NCBI RefSeq assembly: GCF_900109725.1 | Contig: NZ_FOBC01000015.1 | Span: 1-64,000, forward strand | Length of the DNA stretch: 64,000 bases | Direction of reading: 5' to 3' | Source: Halomonas daqiaonensis | GTDB lineage: Bacteria > Pseudomonadota > Gammaproteobacteria > Pseudomonadales > Halomonadaceae | Shown here: positions 10,075 to 17,952 of the stretch, one piece after another | How positions within the stretch are numbered: the first letter of the stretch is position 1 | Layout: each line of letters opens with the position of its first letter | Notes under the pieces: model-generated | What the model saw: only the letters and a program-made list of their open reading frames with translations | Told to the model about the DNA's origin: nothing | Database searches by the model: none | Made by a program: the position numbers and the translations under genes

Positions 10075-10422
10075 GGCGCATCTGTTTTCGGCACATGGAA
10101 GTCTCATGCCCCATTGACAGGACCAGATCATGATGGTTCATCACAAGCGGTTCATCGCAGGTAGCTGAGCGCCCACAGGCAGGCCTTCCGCCAGGCATCG
10201 GGGAGTTGTTGGCATTTTTCTAGTGCAATATTCGGGGCTAGTCTGCAAGGTACAGGCAGGTCACCATGCTCATTGGCAATGCGGTGTCACCCAGGGCGGA
10301 CATTTCCCGTCAAAGTGATTGCTCTGCTAAACAAAGGGTATATAGTCCACATTATAAAGAAAATGGCCCATGTCATTGATATCGGTCGACAAAAATCAAT
10401 GTCACATGCGTAGGTGTCTCGA
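10075..10422. promoter_or_regulatory. Intergenic region with a sigma-70-like promoter for the PilZ/HD-GYP-like gene
   Basis: About 350 bases, more AT-rich near the right end. TTGCTC (10319-10324) and TATAGT (10341-10346) are 16 bases apart and face the gene at 10423. A TAAAGAAA followed after 12 bases by ATTGATAT (10355-10382 region) resembles a sigma-28 promoter only loosely and I do not count it. Nothing else recognised. Confidence 0.4.
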
Positions 10423-12156
10423 ATGGCCGTCCCCGCCCTCTACGAAAACCCCTCGGCGAACGTGATTCGCTCGCTACTCCAGCACACGCATGAGCTGTCG
10501 GTGTATGCCAAGGATATGCCCTTCCCCCTGAAGGCAAAGGTGGCGGAGCTGGACATGAGCACCGGCCGCCTGGTGCTGAACGTGGAATACGCCGGATCGG
10601 ATATCGAGAAGTATCTGAGCGGCGGGCGCCTGAGCTTCGATCTGGAGGCGCTGAAGGGACCCAAGGCCATCGAGCGTGAGACCTACAGCCTCAGCAATGT
10701 CGCCGCCAAGCTGCTCAAGACCGACAGCATGCTGTATCGCCTGGAGTGCCAGCTCCCGGAGTCGGTCTTCGTCCCGGAGAACCGGGGGGCGGTGCGAATT
10801 CCCTTCGTCCTCGGCATGCAGGCCCGCGTCAGCCTCGAAATCTACCCGCATGAGCTCAGTGTGCCGGGCCGGCTGCGCAACCTCTCGGTGGGCGGCTGCA
10901 TGGTCGATATCGACCTGGCGGAGAGCGTCGCGATCGGCGTGGACCAGGACATCCCCGGGGTGACGCTGGAGTTTCCCAATGGCGAGAGCTTCTTCGCCGA
11001 AGGCTCGGTCCGTCATATCCGCCCCTTCGGTAACCGTGGCTACGCGGCGGTCGGCGTCCAGTTCATCAACCTCTCGAACTCCCAGACCGAGGTGCTGTTC
11101 CGGTATGTCAACGAGTCGGAGCGAGAGGCCGCCTACCGCACCGGGTCCAATGATAAGCTGACCTACCACTCGCCCTTGTTCATTCCCGGCGCCAAGGAGA
11201 AGAAGATTCTGCAGCGAGAAGCCCAGGAGCGTGAGAAGCGCGCTCGCCAGTCGCCCATGGAGCGCGGCGTGATGGACTTGGCCCATCAGCTCCAGGTGGG
11301 GCTGATGTACATCAAGACCCGCAACCTCTTCCCCGACGAGATCTTCTACGACTGCGTCGACACCCTGCGCTACCTGGTGGAGCAGGACCGCAAGGCCTTC
11401 CTGTTTGCCCTGGCGTTCCTGCGCGACGAGCCGGACTGGGTCAGGCATGCCATTCAGGTGGCCGGCCAGCAGGCCGATCTCATGTTGACCCGTGACCCTC
11501 ATGACCCCCAGGTGCGTGAAGCCGTGCTGGGCGCCTTGCTGCACACCATGGGCAAGCCGCTGCTGATCAGCTCACAGTTGCCGTCGCTCAAGGTGAACAT
11601 GAACCCGGCGCAGAAGGCGATCCTCAGGGGCCATGTGACGGTGCTGCAAGAGAAGCTGCATGCGCTGGGCTGGAAGCCGAGCCCCACCTGCCGCGATGTG
11701 ATCGAGAATGCCAACGAGCGCCTGGACGGCTCCGGCTATCCGGCGGGCAAGCGTGGCGAGCAGCTCTCGGAGCTGGTTCGGCTGGTCGCCGTGATCAAGG
11801 CGATCGACAAGCTGATGCATGCGCGCAACGGCGTGCCGTCACGCTCACCGCTGGATGCCTACCGCAGGATCCATGAGGCGGACGCGGCCTACGACAAGAC
11901 GGTGCTGGTGGAATACATCCAGGTGTATGGCCTCTACCCGATCGGCAGTCTGGCCAAGTTCTCGGGGGGCTTCCTGGCCTGGGTCATGGACATCGACGGC
12001 AAGGGCATGCCGAGCCGGGTCCACGTCGTCAAGAACCTGCGCTTCCCGGACACCAACATCAGCAGCGTGATCAGCAAGGGCGACTTCTCTCAGATCGGCA
12101 AGCTCGAGGACATCGTCGACCCGACGGATTACGGAGTGAAGGTCATCAAGGTATAG
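10423..12156 (+). CDS. PilZ-domain protein with degenerate HD-GYP-like domain
   Basis: 577 residues. Residues 1-120 resemble the N-terminal domain of flagellar brake (YcgR-like) proteins. Residues 120-235 form a PilZ domain with both c-di-GMP-binding motifs kept (RGAVR for RxxxR and NLSVGGC for N/DxSxxG). The C-terminal half looks like HD-GYP, with ERLDGSGYP, but the HD pair is HT (LLHTMGK) and the HHE triad is ANE, so phosphodiesterase activity is doubtful. A C-terminal VYGLYPIGSLAKFSGGFLAW is as in HD-GYP proteins. The ATG at 10423 has AGGTG six bases upstream; a GTG at 10414 overlaps that site. It is a paralogue of the gene at 48633. Likely a c-di-GMP effector for motility or surface behaviour; the output is unknown. 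Confidence 0.8.
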   Translation: MAVPALYENPSANVIRSLLQHTHELSVYAKDMPFPLKAKVAELDMSTGRLVLNVEYAGSDIEKYLSGGRLSFDLEALKGPKAIERETYSLSNVAAKLLKTDSMLYRLECQLPESVFVPENRGAVRIPFVLGMQARVSLEIYPHELSVPGRLRNLSVGGCMVDIDLAESVAIGVDQDIPGVTLEFPNGESFFAEGSVRHIRPFGNRGYAAVGVQFINLSNSQTEVLFRYVNESEREAAYRTGSNDKLTYHSPLFIPGAKEKKILQREAQEREKRARQSPMERGVMDLAHQLQVGLMYIKTRNLFPDEIFYDCVDTLRYLVEQDRKAFLFALAFLRDEPDWVRHAIQVAGQQADLMLTRDPHDPQVREAVLGALLHTMGKPLLISSQLPSLKVNMNPAQKAILRGHVTVLQEKLHALGWKPSPTCRDVIENANERLDGSGYPAGKRGEQLSELVRLVAVIKAIDKLMHARNGVPSRSPLDAYRRIHEADAAYDKTVLVEYIQVYGLYPIGSLAKFSGGFLAWVMDIDGKGMPSRVHVVKNLRFPDTNISSVISKGDFSQIGKLEDIVDPTDYGVKVIKV

Positions 12157-12182
12157 AAGGTATTGATAGAATGCGGGGAGCT

Positions 12183-12410
12183 TCACCGCAGGCCGATCCG
12201 CTGGATAGAACGGAAGCGCCCGTCCTCGGTGAACGTCAGCCGGAAGAAGCCATGCACGCCGTCACCGGCCACCACGCGTCTCAACGCCTCGGCGGGAAAC
12301 ACCACGCGACGCCCATCCAGGCTACGGGTCTGGACGTTGGCCACTCGGCCTTCGTAGTGCGCCAGGCAGGCCTCGTAGGAGAGCTCTATCACCACGTCGA
12401 TGCTGGGCAT
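12183..12410 (-). CDS. DUF2835 family protein
   Basis: 75 residues from the ATG at 12410. It fits the small DUF2835 family: an N-terminal strand with DVVIELSYEACLAHYEG, then RRVVFPAEALRRVVAGDGVHG and FRLTF at the end. Function is unknown. A longer form starting at 12458 has a fair GAGGG site but would add 16 unusual residues. It is convergent with the PilZ gene (26 bases apart). Confidence 0.75.
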   Translation of the reverse strand: MPSIDVVIELSYEACLAHYEGRVANVQTRSLDGRRVVFPAEALRRVVAGDGVHGFFRLTFTEDGRFRSIQRIGLR

Positions 12411-12496
12411 GAGGCCACTGACTTGTCGTCCACGCTGAGTTGACCAATACTCTAACATTCATTGCCCTCGCTGCCGGGCGCCTCCAGGATCCTGCC

Positions 12497-13240
12497 ATGT
12501 TCGCTTCCACCGTCATCGGCCCCGTCCCGCTCCCCTCTCCCCAGGTGGTGGCAGGGGCGTCTCCTGGCCCCCAGGTGAGCGGCCCGCGCGGCGAGCGTAA
12601 CGAGGCAGCCCGGACCGACGTGGCCTCCCCCAGCCAGCAGAGCCAGCGCGGGGAAGAAGGAAAAAAGACGGATTCGAACCAGCGGGTCACCGAGAGCGAC
12701 GCACCCACCAAGCCCGGCGCCGAGACGTTGACCGAGGCTGAGCTGCGTCAGGTGGAGCAGATGAAGGTCACCGACCAGGAAATACGCCGGCACGAGCTTG
12801 CCCACCAGGTGGCCGGCGGCGCCTATACCGGCGGCGCCAGCTATTCCTACGAACGCGGCCCGGACGGCAAGCGCTACGTGGTGGCGGGTGAAGTGCCCAT
12901 CGATTACGGCCCGGTGCAGGGTGACCCGCGCGCCACCATCGACAAGATGCAGCAGGTGATCAGCGCTGCCCTCGCGCCTGCCGACCCCTCACCCAAGGAT
13001 CACCAGGTCGCTGCTCGGGCCCGTCAGTACCTGCTCACCGCACAGCTGGAGCAAGCCCAGCAGCAGGGCGAGATGAACGGCGCTCGCCGCGACGTCCAGG
13101 CGCCAGAATCCACGGCCAAGGCCGAGGGCGAGACCCGCAACGGCGCGACAGGCGCTGACAAGGCCGAACTCAGCCAATACGACATCATCGCCCGTGCCGC
13201 CAATGTCGGCGCCAGCGAGAGCCTGCGCAGCCTGGCCTGA
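12497..13240 (+). CDS. SprA-related putative metalloprotease
   Basis: 247 residues. A low-complexity Ser/Pro/Glu-rich first half (1-95) is followed by the conserved core of the SprA-related family (also called putative metalloprotease CJM1_0395): RRHELAHQVAGGAYTGGASY with an HExxH-like HELAH motif, then a GPDGKRYVVAGEVPID segment. The last 60 residues are Gln/Glu/Ala-rich. No signal peptide. The ATG at 12497 follows AGGA with seven bases. In other bacteria members often sit near flagellar or cell-surface genes; catalytic activity has not been established here. Confidence 0.75.
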   Translation: MFASTVIGPVPLPSPQVVAGASPGPQVSGPRGERNEAARTDVASPSQQSQRGEEGKKTDSNQRVTESDAPTKPGAETLTEAELRQVEQMKVTDQEIRRHELAHQVAGGAYTGGASYSYERGPDGKRYVVAGEVPIDYGPVQGDPRATIDKMQQVISAALAPADPSPKDHQVAARARQYLLTAQLEQAQQQGEMNGARRDVQAPESTAKAEGETRNGATGADKAELSQYDIIARAANVGASESLRSLA

Positions 13241-13328
13241 TACCCCCTCGATTTATCCGAACGTCGTCCGGGTTTTACCCGAAAACGGGCGCTTCGCCCG
13301 CACTGAGCTGCGCTCGCGCTGAGGCGTT

Positions 13329-13356
13329 GGGGAATTGGGGAATAGGGGAATTGGGG
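13329..13356 (+). repeat. GGGGAATT tandem repeat with four G4 tracts (quadruplex motif)
   Basis: Four runs of GGGG (13329-13332, 13337-13340, 13345-13348, 13353-13356) separated by AATT, AATA and AATT, an exact eight-base period. It fits the intramolecular G-quadruplex pattern with four-base loops. It lies in the 129-base gap between two convergent genes, next to an inverted repeat CGGGCG-CTT-CGCCCG near 13286-13300. Confidence 0.9.
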
Positions 13357-13369
13357 AAATCAAGAGTAC

Positions 13370-14368
13370 TCAGCGCGTCTGGATCACCACCTCCACCCGC
13401 CGGTTACGCGCGCGCCCCTCGGCCGTATCGTTGCTTTCCAGGGGGCGCGTGTCGGCCAGGCCCACGGCACGCAAGCGTGATGGTTCGACGCCGGCCTCCA
13501 CCAATGCCTCGACGATGGCAATGGCGCGGGCGCTGGAAAGCGCCCAGTTGGAGGGAAAGCGCTCGGTGTTGATCGGCCGGCTGTCGGAATGCCCCTCCAC
13601 CGCCACCTCGCCGGAGTGGCGCTCGACCAGCTCACGCAATCTTCCCGACACCAGCTGTTGCCCCTCTTCGGTCAGCTCCGCCTCGGCGGTGGGGAACAGC
13701 AGGCGATCCTCCACCCGCAACCGCACGCCTTCGGGAATCCGCGACACCTCCATGCCTTCCAGATCCGCCAGGTAAGGGGCATCCTCCAGCGACTCGCTCA
13801 CCAAACGCGCCCCCTCGATGGCGGCTTCATCGACCTCCTCGACATCTGAAGGCGGTCGATCCGTGAGCACCAGCAGGTAATCGGCAATCGGGCGCGACAG
13901 GTCGACATCGGCCGACAGCAACCATTCCGGTCTGGCGGGCGGTTCGTCGTCAAGCGCCTCATCCGGGCTCGGACGGGCCAGCAGTTCGAGAGATTGCGAG
14001 GGGCGAGACGTGGGCAATCCGGCAACCCCCAGGGCGACCGAGATGGCCCGGGGCGAGAGGGCCCGTGGCGAAAGGTCAGCGTGCTCGACGGGTATGACAT
14101 TACGGGCGGTTACGACCCGCCGCAATGGCTCGGGTAGCGGCACGCCGAGATTCTCCGCCACCGCGGGCCAGGCTTGCGGCTCTGCAGCCGCATCCTCGGC
14201 TCCGGAGGGAACGCTGAGCTCACCCAGCGTGATGATCAGCACCAGCGAGGCCACCAACAGGGTCATGACGTCCATGTAGCTGATCATCCAGCCACTGGCG
14301 TCTTCATCCGGCGGCAGGGGTCGCATCAGGGTGTCGTGGCGGCCCCGCCCGCGGTGCTCATCGATCAT
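13370..14368 (-). CDS. MotB/OmpA-family protein without an adjacent MotA
   Basis: 332 residues. One N-terminal membrane segment with the stator-like aspartate (WMISYMDVMTLLVASLVL, residues about 27-44), a long Pro/Glu/Ala-rich linker, and a C-terminal OmpA/MotB peptidoglycan-binding domain (about 200-332) with the VEGHSDSRP and SSARAIAIVEALVEAG motifs. This is the layout of stator or TolR/ExbD-MotB hybrid proteins that couple ion flow to cell-wall-anchored work. The true flagellar pair motAB is at 54179. No MotA/TolQ-type gene flanks this one; a toxin-antitoxin pair lies immediately upstream, so the partner may have been displaced. Confidence 0.8.
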   Translation of the reverse strand: MIDEHRGRGRHDTLMRPLPPDEDASGWMISYMDVMTLLVASLVLIITLGELSVPSGAEDAAAEPQAWPAVAENLGVPLPEPLRRVVTARNVIPVEHADLSPRALSPRAISVALGVAGLPTSRPSQSLELLARPSPDEALDDEPPARPEWLLSADVDLSRPIADYLLVLTDRPPSDVEEVDEAAIEGARLVSESLEDAPYLADLEGMEVSRIPEGVRLRVEDRLLFPTAEAELTEEGQQLVSGRLRELVERHSGEVAVEGHSDSRPINTERFPSNWALSSARAIAIVEALVEAGVEPSRLRAVGLADTRPLESNDTAEGRARNRRVEVVIQTR

Positions 14369-14383
14369 GGTTCAGCCGCTTGT

Positions 14384-14806
14384 TTAGCCCATTTCCCAAG
14401 GGTTAATAGCCTCGACGCTCAACGCCTCGAAATCCTTGATGTTACGTGTCGCCAACACCGCGCCATGCTGGATGCAGATAGCCGCAATTTGAGCATCGGC
14501 CATGTGAACCTGCCTTCCTGTACTCTCACTGGCAGCGACCTGCTCTGCGTAGTGAACCGCAGCCTCGCTATCGAACGATAGAATGCGGCCAGAGAAATCT
14601 TCTTCGAACATTGCCGCTGCCATGGCGGCGAAACCACGTTTGCGTCTGCCCTCGGGCAGGCGCTCGACGCCATAGAGAATTTCCGCGACGGTAATGGCGG
14701 AAATTGTCACGGACATCGCATCCTGCCTATCCAGCCAATCGATAACCCGCACGTCTGGCACAGGACGCATCAGCTCAGATAGTACGTTGGTATCGAGGAC
14801 AATCAT
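14384..14806 (-). CDS. PIN-domain toxin, FitB/VapC type
   Basis: 140 residues, a full-length PIN domain ribonuclease. The acidic residues expected in the active site are present: Asp in MIVLDTNVLSEL (residue 5), Glu in ITVAEILYGVERL (about 42), and Asp residues in HMADAQIAAICIQHG (about 103) and ATRNIKDFE (about 121). It overlaps the antitoxin gene by four bases (ATGA). It ends 15 bases before the MotB-like gene. Confidence 0.85.
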   Translation of the reverse strand: MIVLDTNVLSELMRPVPDVRVIDWLDRQDAMSVTISAITVAEILYGVERLPEGRRKRGFAAMAAAMFEEDFSGRILSFDSEAAVHYAEQVAASESTGRQVHMADAQIAAICIQHGAVLATRNIKDFEALSVEAINPWEMG

Positions 14807-15045
14807 GTGCCGAAGCCCGGATCTCGAGCCTTATCAGACCTGGATGGCATTTCCAGCTCGACACCTCCTGCTTCCGCAAAACGCCCCCGTATGCGACTCC
14901 CTAACCCTCCTTTTGGCGGCTGGTTCAGGGCGGCGCGCAGAATGATGCGAACCTCCTCCTCCATGGAGTGGCCATGCCTGGCCGCCTCCATGCGAAGCTG
15001 AGCCTTTAGCTGCTCGTCCAAATTGCGAATCGTGATCGACGCCAT
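14803..15045 (-). CDS. FitA-type ribbon-helix-helix antitoxin
   Basis: 80 residues from the ATG at 15045 (GAGG five bases upstream). The N-terminal ribbon-helix-helix (MASITIRNLDEQLKAQLRME, residues 1-20, then HGHSMEEEVRIIL) binds DNA. The C-terminal tail, with an SRIRGRFAEAGGVELEMP stretch, is the part that binds and neutralises FitB-like toxins. First gene of the pair, with direct repeats just upstream that may be its operator. Confidence 0.85.
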   Translation of the reverse strand: MASITIRNLDEQLKAQLRMEAARHGHSMEEEVRIILRAALNQPPKGGLGSRIRGRFAEAGGVELEMPSRSDKARDPGFGT

Positions 15046-15067
15046 GCCAGCCTCATCCACATGATTA

Positions 15068-15084
15068 CAATGCTATCAATGCTA
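15068..15084. promoter_or_regulatory. Direct repeat, likely antitoxin operator
   Basis: Two perfect copies of CAATGCTA (15068-15075 and 15077-15084), nine bases apart, 23 bases upstream of the FitA-like start. FitA-type proteins autoregulate by binding repeats near their start. Role inferred from position. Confidence 0.5.
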
Positions 15085-15307
15085 GCACAAAACCCATTAA
15101 GTGCCTTCATGTGCGATAGGTATCATGTTGGCCCGTATAGAGGCTGCGAGGTCAGGGAGAACCCAGTGTCAGGATGAGTGTCGTACAGTCGAAAGACAAT
15201 CGGCTCGGCAGTGGAAGGTCTCGGTGGGGCTGATCCAGCCATTAGGGGACGTACAACGCAAGCGGAAACCGGCACGCTCTGGAATGGCCGCTTACATGCG
15301 GGTCACT

Positions 15308-15679
15308 CTATGCCAGATCGCTCAGCTCCACGCCCAGAGCGCCGGCAATTCGCTTCAACACACCCAGCGAGCCGCTCTTCTTGCCCGACTCGATCTCCGA
15401 CAGGTAGCCCTGGCTGATACCCGCTTTCTCGGCCAGCTCGCCGGCTCGCAGTCCCCGGTACTCACGAAATACCCGTACCGGTGCCACACCATTGAGCAAT
15501 GCCTCGACGACACTGGCCGGAAAGGTCTCCTCGCCCGCGTCGACACGAGCACGCGCCTCATTCGCCGCCTCAATGTCGCGGTGGTCTTCCACCTGTTCGA
15601 GCAACCAGGCGTAATCCTGCTCACTGAGCACCACCAGCCGCTCACCGGCAGGGGTCTGGATGAACTGTGGTGTACCCAT
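15308..15679 (-). CDS. HTH (XRE) antitoxin of a RelE/HigB-type pair
   Basis: 123 residues. An N-terminal part (1-60) resembles short antitoxin domains, with QFIQTPAGERLVVLSEQDYA, and a C-terminal Cro/C1-type helix-turn-helix (about 70-120) has AGELAEKAGISQGYLSEIES. It lies 21 bases downstream of a RelE-like toxin gene that has an in-frame stop, so this antitoxin survives without a full toxin. It could still bind the operators upstream of the pair. Confidence 0.8.
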   Translation of the reverse strand: MGTPQFIQTPAGERLVVLSEQDYAWLLEQVEDHRDIEAANEARARVDAGEETFPASVVEALLNGVAPVRVFREYRGLRAGELAEKAGISQGYLSEIESGKKSGSLGVLKRIAGALGVELSDLA

Positions 15680-15700
15680 GATCCGATTCCTCGTGATTCG

Positions 15701-15952
15701 TTACCGATAAACGTCGCCGCGAGCGGCGATCTTGAGGACCAGTAGCACCGTACCCCGGTCGTCCATGATCACCCGCCAGTCCCCGACACGCAGGCGGATT
15801 TAATCACTACCCACCAGCGCCTTGACGTTGTTGCGCTGGGCCGCGGGATCTTCGGCATAGGCCGCAACCTTGCGCTGGATGCGTTGTGCTACTGGGCGCG
15901 GCATGCGCCGCAACGCCTTGATGGCATCCTTGCTGTACGAGATTGTCGCCAT
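15701..15952 (-). pseudogene. RelE/ParE-family toxin with in-frame TAA
   Basis: Reading from the ATG at 15952 gives a typical RelE-like start (MATISYSKDAIKALRRMPRP), then a TAA at 15800-15802. The same frame then continues with the conserved C-terminal part IRLRVGDWRVIMDDRG and LLVLKIAARGDVYR to a TAA at 15701. The family usually has an aromatic or similar residue at the stop position, so a single base change (for example TAC or TAT to TAA) explains it. The first 50 residues alone lack the catalytic C-terminal strands and should be inactive. The short frame is why it is easily missed. Confidence 0.85.
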
Positions 15953-15959
15953 ACTCAAC

Positions 15960-16009
15960 ATTATAGCAACTAGCTAAACTTCGACAATAATTTTAGCCAA
16001 CAGCTAAAA
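15960..16009 (-). promoter_or_regulatory. Promoter and tandem operators of the RelE-like/HTH pair
   Basis: On the minus strand a perfect TATAAT (15965-15960) lies 16 bases after TTGTCG (15987-15982). Start of transcription would fall at about 15953, directly at the toxin ATG (15952), so the message may be leaderless; no Shine-Dalgarno is visible. Two similar palindromes, TTTAGC-N5-GCTAAA (15992-16008) and TATAGC-N5-GCTAAA (15962-15978), have centres 30 bases apart. One lies between the -35 and -10 boxes, as expected for repression by the antitoxin. Confidence 0.7.
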
Positions 16010-16051
16010 AATAGCAAAGAGCCATGCTCTCATCAGAAGGTGTGCACCACC

Positions 16052-17706
16052 TCAGTAGTACCACGACACTCCGAGGCTGACCTCGTGGGCCTCATCGTCG
16101 CCCTCGAGGCCGGCGCGCAGGTCCAGAGCTTTGCCCAGCGCCAGGCGGTGCTGGAACTGCCAACGGGTACGGCGCCCGGCCTCGCCCTTGAACGCATCGA
16201 CGTGGGTGACCTGCAGCAGGCTGCGCTGATGGGCGCTCCAGCTGCTGAGGACGCCGAGTTGCGCCATGGGCGCGACGGGGCCGGCCTGGTGGCGCTCGCT
16301 GCGCAGCCGGCCACCGATAATGGCGAACGGCAGGTGGCGACCCAGTCGCTGCGACTTGCCGGCCAGCAGGGTAGCGTGCCCCTCCAGGCAGCGCTGGCAT
16401 TCCAGCCGACCGCGTTCGATGCCGGCGGAGGCGTGCCAGGCCACGTCGGGCAAGGCCGGCAGCGGCACGCTGCGAGCGTGCAGGTTGGTCACATGGAAGA
16501 GGGTCAGCCGGCGTAGCTGCGGGCCGTCATCGCCAATATCCACCTCGGTGCGGCCGATCTCCAGGGCCGCGTTGGGCATGCGGGTCGCGTTGCTATCCAG
16601 CAGGTCATACTGCAGCGGGCGCAGTGTCACGCGGGCGGCGCCGCCCAGCTCGTCATTGTGAATGCCCGCCACGCTCACCCGCGCTGGCGGCGTGGCCTCG
16701 TGCAGTGGCACCTGGTCGCCGGGCTCCAGCGGCTCACTTCCCGTCGGCAGTCGCAAGCGCGCCTGCAACAACTGACGCTCGCGCTCGGCCAGGCCCGGCT
16801 CATCGCCGGTCTGCTTGAGGAAAGCCGCATGCCCCAGCAGGGTATCCAGCACCGCAGCGCGGCGCCTGGCAGGCAATTCACGGTAGGCGGCGGCCTCCAG
16901 ATCGAGCGTATCGACCGCAGGCCATACCGCGCGGGCGGCCTGTTGCTCCTGCGCGGCAAGCGCCTGGTAGCGCCACTCGGTCTGTAGCCGCCGCGAGGGT
17001 GCATGTTCGGTGCCCTTCAGCAGCGGCTTTCCATCCACCACGGCCTCGCCGATGGCGCGCACCAGGGTCTCCGGTGCCACCCAAGGCGCATTGCCGGGGG
17101 TCAGGTCTTTCTCCACTACCAGCTTCAGGGTGCGGGCGATGCGTGAGGCGCAGTTCTGGGTGAGGAAGCGGTAGTCGAAGTCCTGGCCGATCACCTCGAA
17201 CAGGTGGGCCACCAGAAGCTCCCGGTCGGCGTCGGAAAGGGAGAGCCGATAGTGCCAGAGATCGCGCATCTCGCGTTCGGAATAGAGCGCAGTGTTGCGA
17301 TAGAAGGGGGCACGGGAATACTTCGCTTCATAACCTCCAAACACCCCTTGGCCATGTAGGTGGCAAGGCCCTCGTCCTCGGGTACATCGGCACCGAAGTT
17401 GAGGCTGGTATCCAGCAGCCGTGAAAGCGAGGCGTCGCCCTCATCACCTTCGCGCTGCAGATGCAGCATCAGGTGGCCGAAGAAGGGGCGGGATTGCCCA
17501 GATACCCCGAGGCAAACACAAGTCCCACCTCGGCGCCGGCATGCTGCTGCCACTGGTCCCAGTCCGGGCAATCGGCCTCCGGCCACTGGTGGGTCACTTC
17601 TATTGGCCATTGACAAAGCAGGAGGGCCAGCGACTCCCGATAATTTTTCGTTCATTTCCGGAGGGCTCACCGCAAGCATCCAGGCACACAACGCCAGGCG
17701 GCGAGT
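16052..17706 (-). pseudogene. DUF4105 (Lnb-type periplasmic domain) protein, frameshifted
   Basis: The 430-codon frame starting near 17344 lacks the N-terminus of the DUF4105 family. Upstream, FFGHLMLHLQREG to ATYMAKG lies in a second frame, and EVTHQWPEADCPDW to GLVFASGYLGNPA in a third. The family order is restored by inserting one base in a C run (GGGG on the plus strand at 17485-17488) and one in a G run (CCCC at 17344-17347). A signal-peptide-like stretch (LALCAWMLAVS) lies further upstream in the second frame but without a clear start, and the space between it and the domain is shorter than usual. The intact part includes a cysteine motif (TQNCASRI) and a C-terminal beta-rich region ending in SLGVSWYY. 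Either a decayed gene or two homopolymer sequencing errors. Confidence 0.75.
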
Positions 17707-17809
17707 TCAAGCTCCCTTTGAACTGGCAGTAAGTGTACACATTCGGATACACGGAAGAAATAATACGCGACAAGAAACACGACCACAGCCGCAGATAGTG
17801 GTGAGCATC

Positions 17810-17952
17810 AGGCTTCGCCTGAAAAGTAGGCGAGCGAAGGCCAGACAAGGCAAAAATCGCCGAAAAGGCGGAGTTTACGGAGTGTAAATGAGTACTTTGA
17901 GATGATTTTTAACGCCGTATGGCCGAGCGCAGCCAGTTTTCGGGCAGAGCCT
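17810..17952. mobile_element. MITE-like intergenic repeat with imperfect terminal inverted repeats
   Basis: 143 bases with no coding capacity. The ends AGGCTTCGCCTGAAAA and TTTTCGGGCAGAGCCT are inverted copies matching at 12 of 16 positions, and an internal GTTTAC-N5-GTAAAT inverted repeat is present. The right end overlaps the stop codon of the small gene at 17951-18145. The core (GGCGGAGTTTACGG and CGTATGGCCGAGCGCAGCC) resembles repeated intergenic sequences I recall from other gammaproteobacteria. Only one copy is in this window, so mobility is inferred. Confidence 0.6.

Noticed and set aside
10355..10382. A sigma-28 promoter before the PilZ gene at 10423
   Set aside because: TAAAGAAA is followed after 12 bases by ATTGATAT; the spacer and the GCC part of the -10 are wrong, unlike the ten accepted sites.
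17600..17848. A separate 82-codon minus-strand gene upstream of the DUF4105 remnant
   Set aside because: It crosses the MITE-like element and is out of frame with the signal-like sequence; no family features.
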